Below are positions 57,551 through 64,000 of a stretch of 64,000 nt of DNA, in pieces. The stretch comes from Aurantimonas sp. 22II-16-19i (GTDB taxonomy: Bacteria > Pseudomonadota > Alphaproteobacteria > Rhizobiales > Rhizobiaceae). The stretch lies in the NCBI RefSeq assembly GCF_002088275.1, contig NZ_AQQS01000029.1, positions 1 through 64,000 of the forward strand, written 5' to 3'. The notes under the pieces were generated by a model that did not search any database, was not told where the DNA came from, and saw only the letters and a program-made list of their open reading frames with translations. Position numbers and translations under genes: made by a program. Positions within the stretch are counted from its first letter, which is position 1. Each line of letters opens with the position of its first letter.

Positions 57551-59731
57551 ATGCCGCGCCACGTCATCGCCGCGCTTCTTGCCACGACCATCCTGTCCAC
57601 CGCCGGCGCCGCCAACGCCGAGCCGGTGTTCAACCGCATCGCATCGTTTCCGGTGGCGAGCAACCTTCCGGCGGACGCCGATCCGAACACCGTGACCTCC
57701 GCGGAGATCATCACGGCGAGCCAGGACGGCAACACGCTGATCTATTCCGACAGCCCCGCCGGTGGCATCGGCATGATCGACATCACCGATCCGAAGGCGC
57801 CGAAGCCGGCTGGCTTCATCTCGCTCTCGGGTGAGCCCACCTCGGTCGCCGTCGCCGGCCCGGACGTCCTCGTCGGCGTCAACACCTCCGAGAGCTTCAC
57901 GAACCCGTCGGGCCGCCTCGCCGTCCTGAGCGTCTCCGACAAGACGGAGATCGCGTCCTGCGATCTCGGCGGCCAGCCCGACTCGGTGGCGGTGTCGAAG
58001 GACGGCAAGTTCGTCGCCGTCGCCATCGAGAACGAGCGCGACGAGGACCTGAACGACGGTGTCCTGCCCCAGCTCCCGGCCGGCTACGTCACGATCTTCG
58101 ATCTGACCGATGGCGCGCCGGACTGCGGCTCGATGAAGAAGGTCGAGATGACCGGCCTCTCCGAGGTCGGCGGCGACGACCCCGAGCCGGAATTCGTCGA
58201 CTTCAACTCGAAGAACGAGATCGTCGTCACGCTCCAGGAAAACAACGCCCTCGCCATCATCGACGCTTCGACCGGCAAGGTGACGAACCACTTTTCCGCC
58301 GGCACCGTCGATCTGAAGAACATCGACGCCGACGACAATGGCGAGATCGCGCTGACGGATTCGCAGGATGGTCGCCGGCGCGAGCCGGACGCCGTCCAGT
58401 GGCTCGACGACGACCGGCTGATGACCGCCAACGAAGGCGACTACGAGGGCGGCTCGCGCTCCTTCACCGTCTGGAACAAGGACGGCACCGTCGCCTACGA
58501 GAGCGGCCCGTCCTACGAATACGAACTCATTCGCGCCGGCCACTATCCGGACAAGCGCTCCGATGCCAAGGGCATCGAGCCGGAGGGCCTCGAAGTCGCG
58601 ACCTTCGGCGACCGGACCTACGCCTTCGTCCTGTCCGAGCGCGGCTCGACCGTCGGCGTCTACGACGTCACCGAGGGCGATCCGAAATTCGTCCAGCTGC
58701 TGCCCTCGGGCATCGGGCCGGAAGGCGCCGTGGCGATCCCGTCGCGCAATCTGCTCGTCACCGCCAATGAGGAAGACCTCGTCGAGGACGGCGGCGCGCG
58801 CAGCCACGTGATGCTCTACGAGCGGGCCGAGGGGACGCCCTCCTATCCGATGATCGTTTCCGCGGACAAGGACGGCCTGCCCGTCGGATGGGGCGCTCTC
58901 TCGGGCCTCGCCGGCGACCCGGAAGATGCCGGCAAGCTCTATGCGGTGTCGGATTCCTTCTACAAGAACCAGCCGCGCATCTTCACGATCGACGCCTCCT
59001 CGACCCCGGCGAAGATCACCGACGCGATGACCGTGACGAAGGACGGCGAGCCGGCCAAGTCGCTCGACCTCGAAGGCATCACCGCCGACGGCCAGGGCGG
59101 CTTCTGGCTGGCCAGCGAGGGCAATCCCGAGAAGGAGATCCCGCACCAGATCCTCCATGTCGACGGCAAGGGCGTGATCCAGGAAGCCGTGCCGATGCCG
59201 AAGGAACTGACCGACCAGTCGACCCGCTTCGGCGCGGAAGGCATCACGATGGACGGCGACCGGCTGTGGATCGCCATCCAGCGCGAGTGGAAGGACGACG
59301 AGAAGGGCACCGTCAAGCTGCTCTCCTACCAGCCGGGCTCGAAGGAATGGAGCGCGGTGCGCTATCCGCTCGACAAGGCCGAAAAGGGCTGGGTCGGCCT
59401 GTCGGAGATCACCGCCCATGACGGCGCGCTCTACATCGTCGAGCGCGACAACCAGATCGGTGCCGCGGCGAAGGAAAAGAAGCTGTTCAAGGTTTCGCTG
59501 GACGGCGTGACGCCAGGCGCGATCGGCTCGGATCTGCCGACCGTGACGAAGGAAGAAGTCCACGACTTCCTTCCGGAGCTTTCGGCCACCGGCGGCTACG
59601 TCGTCGACAAGCTTGAGGGCTTCACCTTCGCCAGCGACGGCACTGCCTATGCCGTCACCGACAATGACGGCGTCGACGACTCCTCCGGCGAGACGCTGTT
59701 CTTCAAGGTCGATCTCGGCTCGTCGATGTAA
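57551..59731 (+). CDS. Exported esterase-like/phytase-like beta-propeller protein
   Basis: 726 residues with signal peptide MPRHVIAALLATTILSTAGAANA. The first 300 residues form a beta-propeller with SQDGNTLIYSDSPAGGIGMIDITDPKAPKP repeats; the second part holds LDLEGITADGQGGFWLASEG and RFGAEGITMDGDRLWIAIQRE, hallmarks of the PF13449 phytase-like domain, ending LEGFTFASDGTAYAVTDNDGVDDSSGETLFF. Acidic throughout. Probably periplasmic or extracellular, perhaps metal-dependent. A good terminator follows. Confidence 0.88.
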   Translation: MPRHVIAALLATTILSTAGAANAEPVFNRIASFPVASNLPADADPNTVTSAEIITASQDGNTLIYSDSPAGGIGMIDITDPKAPKPAGFISLSGEPTSVAVAGPDVLVGVNTSESFTNPSGRLAVLSVSDKTEIASCDLGGQPDSVAVSKDGKFVAVAIENERDEDLNDGVLPQLPAGYVTIFDLTDGAPDCGSMKKVEMTGLSEVGGDDPEPEFVDFNSKNEIVVTLQENNALAIIDASTGKVTNHFSAGTVDLKNIDADDNGEIALTDSQDGRRREPDAVQWLDDDRLMTANEGDYEGGSRSFTVWNKDGTVAYESGPSYEYELIRAGHYPDKRSDAKGIEPEGLEVATFGDRTYAFVLSERGSTVGVYDVTEGDPKFVQLLPSGIGPEGAVAIPSRNLLVTANEEDLVEDGGARSHVMLYERAEGTPSYPMIVSADKDGLPVGWGALSGLAGDPEDAGKLYAVSDSFYKNQPRIFTIDASSTPAKITDAMTVTKDGEPAKSLDLEGITADGQGGFWLASEGNPEKEIPHQILHVDGKGVIQEAVPMPKELTDQSTRFGAEGITMDGDRLWIAIQREWKDDEKGTVKLLSYQPGSKEWSAVRYPLDKAEKGWVGLSEITAHDGALYIVERDNQIGAAAKEKKLFKVSLDGVTPGAIGSDLPTVTKEEVHDFLPELSATGGYVVDKLEGFTFASDGTAYAVTDNDGVDDSSGETLFFKVDLGSSM

Positions 59732-59780
59732 GCTGCGGGAAACGCCGCCGCTTCACATGCCAAATGGCAAGCAGCGCAAG

Positions 59781-59808
59781 GCGGGCCGGTTCTCCGGCCC
59801 GCTTTTCT
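59781..59808 (+). terminator. Intrinsic terminator after the phytase-like gene
   Basis: GCGGGCCGG (59781-59789), loop TTCT, CCGGCCCGC (59794-59802), then TTTTCT. A perfect 9-base-pair stem with a T-run. Confidence 0.93.
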
Positions 59809-59942
59809 ATCGGCACATCCCGTCCGACTCGCTGCGGCCGGATGCCCTCCCCTCTGGCCTGATGCCGCGGCTCCCATAGATGCCGCCTTCCAGCCGGGGA
59901 CTCGTGCCGCGGGCTCGATCCAGGGGCATTCGAAGGAAACCG

Positions 59943-61343
59943 ATGCGCGCACTCGTCCTGCAGTATTACGAGCGGATCATCGCGAGTTACTGGTTCATCC
60001 CCTCGATCATGGCGATCGCCGCCGCGGTCCTCGCCTTCGTGCTGATCGAACTCGACAGCCTCGTGCCGAACGACGCGTTCGGGACCAGCCCCTTTCTCTA
60101 TGCCACCCAGCCCGACGGAGCGCGGGCGATCCTCTCGGCCGTGGGCGGCTCGATGATCGGCGTTGCCGGCACGGTGTTCTCCGTCACCATGGCGGCGGTG
60201 GTCTTCGCCTCCGGCAGCTTCGGCCCTCGGCTCCTGACGAACTTCATGAACGACCGGGGCAACCAGATCACCCTCGGCGTCTTCGTCGCCACCTTCGTCT
60301 ATACCATGCTGGTGCTGCGGGCGGTGCGCGACGGCGGCACCGACGACGGCTTCGGCCCGATGTTCGTGCCGAACCTGGCGATCTTCGGCGCGATCATCCT
60401 CGCCATCGTCTCGATCGGCGTCCTCATCTACTTCATCCACCACGTTCCCTCGAACATCCACATCTCCAACGTCGTCGCCGGAATCGGTCTCGGGCTGCTG
60501 AAGCGGATCGACCACGAATTTCCCACCGAGCCCACCCGCAGCAAGGAGGAGCACGAGAACATCCGCTGGCAGGTGCCGCCGTGTTTCCGCAGCGCGGAGG
60601 GTGGGCGCGCCGGCGACAGGGTCGATTGGGAGCGGTGCGGAGCCGGCGACGAGGAGGGCTCGCCGCCCTTCGGCGAGATCGCCTCGGACCGGGTCGGCTA
60701 TCTGCAGATCGTCGATCGCGAATCCCTGATCGACGCGGCGAAATCGGCCGATGTCGTCGTCCGCCTCACCTGCAGTCCCGGCATCTTCGTCCATGAGGGG
60801 CGGACGCTGTTCCAGGTGTGGCCGGCCGAACGCTGCAGCGACGACATCGGTGACCGGCTGCTCGCCTCGATCGCGGCGGGCAACAGCCGCAGTCCGCGCC
60901 AGGACATCGAGTTCCTCTTCGACGAACTCGTGGAGATCGCCAGCCGGGCGCTCTCCCCCGGCGTCAACGACCCCTATACGGCGATCACCTGCCTGGACTG
61001 GCTGAAGGCTGCGATGGCCGCGATCGCCGGACGGGCTCCCGGCGATCCCTACATCGTCGACGGCGACGGCAAGCTGCGGGCGATCATCGAGGCGGGCGAT
61101 TTCACCAGCTTCATCGAGATCGCCTTCGGCCACGTTCGCCAGTATGCCGCATCGGACATGATCGCCGGCGAGCATTTCCTGACCTGCCTGACCGAACTCC
61201 TGCCGGCCTGCCGGACGGAGGAGCAACGGCGGGCCGTGCATCTGCAGGCCACCCGGTTCCTCGATCTCGCCCGCGAGGCACTTTCGGGCGCGTCCCTAGC
61301 GACCATCGAGGCGGCTGCGTCCCGCATCCTCGACCGCGAGTAA
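59943..61343 (+). CDS. DUF2254 domain membrane protein
   Basis: 466 residues from ATG 59943 (AAGGAA before it). Four transmembrane helices in the first 200 residues (WFIPSIMAIAAAVLAFVLIEL; GGSMIGVAGTVFSVTMAAVVFASG; GVFVATFVYTMLVLRAV; AIFGAIILAIVSIGVLIYFIHHVP). The cytoplasmic part has GYLQIVDRESLIDAA and FLFDELVEIASRALSPGVNDPYTAITCLDWL, the DUF2254 hallmark. Function unknown. The 3' end overlaps a convergent low-GC gene by 48 bases. Confidence 0.9.
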   Translation: MRALVLQYYERIIASYWFIPSIMAIAAAVLAFVLIELDSLVPNDAFGTSPFLYATQPDGARAILSAVGGSMIGVAGTVFSVTMAAVVFASGSFGPRLLTNFMNDRGNQITLGVFVATFVYTMLVLRAVRDGGTDDGFGPMFVPNLAIFGAIILAIVSIGVLIYFIHHVPSNIHISNVVAGIGLGLLKRIDHEFPTEPTRSKEEHENIRWQVPPCFRSAEGGRAGDRVDWERCGAGDEEGSPPFGEIASDRVGYLQIVDRESLIDAAKSADVVVRLTCSPGIFVHEGRTLFQVWPAERCSDDIGDRLLASIAAGNSRSPRQDIEFLFDELVEIASRALSPGVNDPYTAITCLDWLKAAMAAIAGRAPGDPYIVDGDGKLRAIIEAGDFTSFIEIAFGHVRQYAASDMIAGEHFLTCLTELLPACRTEEQRRAVHLQATRFLDLAREALSGASLATIEAAASRILDRE

Positions 61344-61766
61344 GCTGGGAGCCCAGTACACCGACGTATCATTGAAAACAGCATACCCAAGGGTGCGCTG
61401 ATTATGATAGAATTCAATAGTACCAGGGAACCGTTTGTTCATATCGAAAGATGTAAATGCGCGCGCGTCTCGCGTCGTAAATACCTGTAATATTGAGTCA
61501 TTTCCTGAAAAATTGTGCGTAATGATTGCAGGACATATACCGTCATGACATGACGTTCTCGATTCGATCCAATATATTTTTATGAAACCATTAGAAGCCT
61601 CATATATTGAACCGACTTCATGTTCATCGAAATCCGTGTATTTTTCGCGGATCCTCTCCTGATCGACTGTCTTTTCGAACGGCAGCCTTGTCATGCCGGC
61701 CGATACATTCACGACTGATGCGAAGAAAAATACGAATAACAAAACGACTATATGAATAATATCCAC
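61296..61766 (-). CDS. Low-GC orphan exported protein
   Basis: About 156 residues from GTG 61766 (GGAG upstream). VDIIHIVVLLFVFFFASVVNVSAG is a signal peptide or anchor. The mature part (LPFEKTVDQERIREKYTDFDEHEVGSIYEASNGF ... SRTSCHDGICPAIITHNF) has two close Cys residues and an SxAVFNDTSVYWAP end. Codon and base use are far more AT-rich than all neighbours, so recent transfer is likely. No family recognised. The tail ending SRLDGR is read from the opposite strand of the DUF2254 gene. Confidence 0.7.
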   Translation of the reverse strand: MDIIHIVVLLFVFFFASVVNVSAGMTRLPFEKTVDQERIREKYTDFDEHEVGSIYEASNGFIKIYWIESRTSCHDGICPAIITHNFSGNDSILQVFTTRDARAFTSFDMNKRFPGTIEFYHNQRTLGYAVFNDTSVYWAPSLLAVEDAGRSRLDGR

Positions 61767-61938
61767 GCTCGGCTCCGCATCGCAAGATCCGTCTTTGAGT
61801 GCCTCGATCGCCCACTTAATATTGGGACGGAAATCGCCCGATCGCAATGTCGCTCCGAACTCTCTCGTCATTTCCCTGTACTGCCGATCGGGGCAATACC
61901 TCGCTCGGGTGACCTTGCATGCTCTCGGTGAGCCATCC

Positions 61939-62274
61939 TCAGCTCTTGCGGACGAACTCCGACTTGAGCTTCATCGCGCCGACGCCGTCGATTTTGCAGT
62001 CGATGTCGTGGTCGCCCTCCACCAGGCGAATGTTCTTCACCTTGGTGCCGACCTTGACCACCTGCGACGTGCCCTTGATCTTCAGGTCCTTGATCACCGT
62101 GACGGTGTCGCCGTCGGAAAGGACGGCGCCATTGGCATCCCGGAACGCCTTGACGCCCCCTGCCTCTTCGGCGGATGGCGACCATTCGTGCCCGCATTCG
62201 GGACAGATCAGGAGGGCGCCGTCCGCATAGGCGTGCGGCGACTGGCATTGCGGGCAGCTCGGGATATCACTCAT
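61939..62274 (-). CDS. Zinc-ribbon PhnA/YjdM-family protein
   Basis: 111 residues from ATG 62274. [25 protein letters not shown] is a zinc ribbon with two CxxC knuckles. [64 protein letters not shown] is the PhnA domain. Despite the name, members are not required for phosphonate use in general; the role is not clear. Confidence 0.93.
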   Translation of the reverse strand: MSDIPSCPQCQSPHAYADGALLICPECGHEWSPSAEEAGGVKAFRDANGAVLSDGDTVTVIKDLKIKGTSQVVKVGTKVKNIRLVEGDHDIDCKIDGVGAMKLKSEFVRKS

Positions 62275-62370
62275 GACAGGAAACTCGCTGATTGGCTGGA
62301 ACGGCGGCGCTCGAACCAGTGACGGCCGCCGGCGCATGGAAAGGCAACAGGCATGCGGCGACGGACCGCG

Positions 62371-63417
62371 TCAGTCCTCGCCGCCCTCCTCGAACAGCGT
62401 CGCCTGGGTCCCCTGATAGCTCGTGGGCACCGCCATTCCCAGATGCCGGAAGGCATGCTGGGTCAAAAGCCGGCCGCGCGGCGTGCGCTGGAGAAAGCCC
62501 TGCTGCAGCAGATACGGCTCGACGATGTCCTCGATGGCGTCGCGCGGCTCGGAAAGTGCCGCGGCGATGGTCTCGATGCCGACCGGGCCGCCGCCGAAAT
62601 TGAGCGCGATCAGGTCGAGATAGCGCCGGTCGAGCTGGTCGAGGCCGAGGCTGTCGACCTCGAGGCGCGTCAGCGCCGCGTCGGCCGCGCGCCGGTCGAC
62701 GGTCGCGGCGCCTTCGGCATGGGCGAAGTCGCGCACCCGCCGCAGCAGCCGTCCGGCGATGCGCGGCGTGCCCCGCGCGCGCCGGGCGATCTCCCTGGCG
62801 CCGTCCTCGCTCATCGGCAGGCCCATCAGCCGGGCACCCCTCGTCACGATGTGCTCCAGCTCGGCGACGGTGTAGAAGTTCAACCGCACCGGAATGCCGA
62901 AGCGGTCCCGCAGCGGCGTCGTCAAAAGGCCGATGCGCGTGGTGGCGGCGACCAGGGTGAATTTCGACAGGTCGATCTTCACCGATCGCGCCGCCGGCCC
63001 CTCGCCGATGATGAGGTCGAGCTGGAAATCTTCCATCGCCGGATAGAGGATCTCCTCCACCGCCGGCGAGAGCCGGTGGATCTCGTCGATGAACAGGACG
63101 TCGCGCTCTTCCAGATTGGTCAGGAGCGCCGCGAGGTCGCCGGCCTTGGCGATCACCGGTCCGGAGGTCGAGCGGAAGTTGACGCCGAGCTCCTTCGCCA
63201 TGATCTGGGCGAGCGTCGTCTTGCCGAGCCCCGGCGGGCCGACGAAGAGCACGTGGTCGAGCGCCTCGCCGCGGGCCTTGGCCGCCTCGATGAACACCTT
63301 GAGATTGGCGCGCGCCGCGGCCTGCCCGACGAAATCGTCGAGCCGCTGCGGCCGCAGCGTCGCGTCGATGTCCTCGCCGCGCTTGTCGGCAGAGATCAGC
63401 CGGTCCGTCTCAGACAA
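62371..63417 (-). CDS. ruvB: Holliday junction branch migration helicase RuvB
   Basis: 348 residues beginning at TTG 63417 (GAAGGAAAG before it). [27 protein letters not shown] at the start, Walker [20 protein letters not shown], Walker [29 protein letters not shown], sensor [20 protein letters not shown] and the winged helix with [17 protein letters not shown] at the end. Works with RuvA/RuvC, which are not in the window after this point. Confidence 0.97.
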   Translation of the reverse strand: MSETDRLISADKRGEDIDATLRPQRLDDFVGQAAARANLKVFIEAAKARGEALDHVLFVGPPGLGKTTLAQIMAKELGVNFRSTSGPVIAKAGDLAALLTNLEERDVLFIDEIHRLSPAVEEILYPAMEDFQLDLIIGEGPAARSVKIDLSKFTLVAATTRIGLLTTPLRDRFGIPVRLNFYTVAELEHIVTRGARLMGLPMSEDGAREIARRARGTPRIAGRLLRRVRDFAHAEGAATVDRRAADAALTRLEVDSLGLDQLDRRYLDLIALNFGGGPVGIETIAAALSEPRDAIEDIVEPYLLQQGFLQRTPRGRLLTQHAFRHLGMAVPTSYQGTQATLFEEGGED

Positions 63418-63437
63418 TCGCTTTCCTTCTCGAACGC

Positions 63438-64000
63438 TCAGCCATCCTGGATCTCGAAATCCTCGCCATCCCACGACATCGCGAACAGGTCCCGCACCGC
63501 GTCGATGCGCGTCTGGCTGTGTGTCGCCGACCGAAGGATGTCAAGGATGGCAGTCCGTGCGCCCTTCCCGTCGAGCGCCTTGAACGCGACCGGTCGCAGG
63601 CGCTTGTCCAGCGTCTCGTTGATGATTCTCGCCTGACTTCCGCGGTCCGCGCCGCGCAACGGCTCGAGCCGTTCGGCCACCTCCGCCTCGAGACGCGAGA
63701 TCCCGGCCTGGATCCTGGCCTGGTAGAGAAGAAGCCGTTCGGCTGCCATGGGAGGGAGAAGCGGCACCACGTCGTCGACGGCGTCGTTCACCACACATTC
63801 GAGCGCATTCTTTTCGAGCGCCAGACCGGCGAGCGTCCTGTGCCGCAGCGCGTAATGTTGCGTCTTCAGCTTCAGCCGGTGGCCGTCATCGAAAGCGACG
63901 ACATAGCCTTCGATGTCGGTCAGTCCGCGCACGCCGTTCAGGAACGCCTCGGTGGGACCGTCGACCGGATGACTGCCGACCACAGCCACGCCGAAATGGT
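63438..64000 (-). CDS. RNA ligase (T4 Rnl1-like), C-terminal part, cut by window end
   Basis: The frame is open to the right edge. The visible part has [25 protein letters not shown]. The Glu in EGYVV (motif IV) and two Lys in KLK (motif V) are spaced 13 and 15 residues apart, the same spacing as Glu227/Lys240/Lys242 in phage T4 RNA ligase 1. The helical C-terminal part is not similar to anything I can name. The adenylated Lys (motif I, KxDG) would be outside the window. It lies 21 bases from ruvB on the same strand. Confidence 0.75.
   Translation of the reverse strand, partial: HFGVAVVGSHPVDGPTEAFLNGVRGLTDIEGYVVAFDDGHRLKLKTQHYALRHRTLAGLALEKNALECVVNDAVDDVVPLLPPMAAERLLLYQARIQAGISRLEAEVAERLEPLRGADRGSQARIINETLDKRLRPVAFKALDGKGARTAILDILRSATHSQTRIDAVRDLFAMSWDGEDFEIQDG

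Noticed and set aside
57494-59563. 689-residue open frame on the minus strand opposite the phytase-like gene
   Set aside because: Antisense shadow; the plus strand has a signal peptide, domain motifs and a terminator.

Overview
The window is chromosomal DNA from a high-GC Gram-negative alphaproteobacterium, most likely of the order Hyphomicrobiales (Rhizobiales). The basis is gene order (tolQRAB-pal-cpoB-tilS-ftsH-glmM; mutL / DUF2093 / lpxK / waaA / DUF374 / DUF4170 / cysQ-like / pmbA), a RopB/Omp25-like outer-membrane protein, a plcP-agt-like lipid-remodelling pair, a thiCOSGE(D) operon under a TPP riboswitch, and candidate CtrA boxes. Genus cannot be fixed; a family such as Aurantimonadaceae is only a guess. 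No rRNA, tRNA, CRISPR array, prophage or insertion sequence was recognised.

Layout. 1-3.8 kb: tail of a ribokinase, then a short ModE-type regulator and modABC with a clear inverted-repeat operator over the promoter, then a cytochrome b561. 4-7.5 kb (minus strand): a tight four-gene cluster of MDR dehydrogenase, divergent 6-pyruvoyl-tetrahydropterin-synthase-like protein, glycosyltransferase and methyltransferase; it looks like an uncharacterised modified-pterin (or pterin-like) pathway. 7.8-13.7 kb: yifB, a GNAT, several small secreted or lipid-anchored proteins (two share a C-terminal motif) and a DUF2252 protein. 13.8-18.8 kb: plcP-agt-like pair, malic enzyme, ParDE. 18.9-25 kb: thiamin operon with riboswitch; two families of palindromic intergenic repeats have landed in it and one pair now encodes the tail of ThiE and the start of ThiD. 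25-32 kb: xylose operon xylA-hicA-hicB-xylB with a toxin-antitoxin pair in the middle, preceded by a Gfo/Idh oxidoreductase and a sugar isomerase/epimerase, then a divergent Tat-exported aldo/keto reductase.

32-44 kb: membrane protein, beta-barrel-like secreted protein with a hexanucleotide microsatellite in its signal peptide, endonuclease-type mutL, lipid A/Kdo cluster (lpxK, waaA, DUF374 acyltransferase), inositol-monophosphatase family enzyme, pmbA, and a K+/H+ (CPA2) antiporter. 44-57 kb: outer-membrane protein, glmM, ftsH, tilS, cpoB, pal, tolBARQ and ybgC, all on the minus strand. 57.5-64 kb: exported phytase-like esterase-domain protein, DUF2254 membrane protein, a low-GC orphan gene, a PhnA/YjdM zinc-ribbon protein, ruvB, and the C-terminal part of a T4 Rnl1-like RNA ligase that runs off the window end.

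The most interesting items are the pterin-synthase/glycosyltransferase/methyltransferase/dehydrogenase operon with altered catalytic residues, the chromosomal RNA ligase, the repeat-derived thiE-thiD junction, the paired small secreted proteins, and the matching CtrA-like boxes before tolQ and the outer-membrane protein gene.
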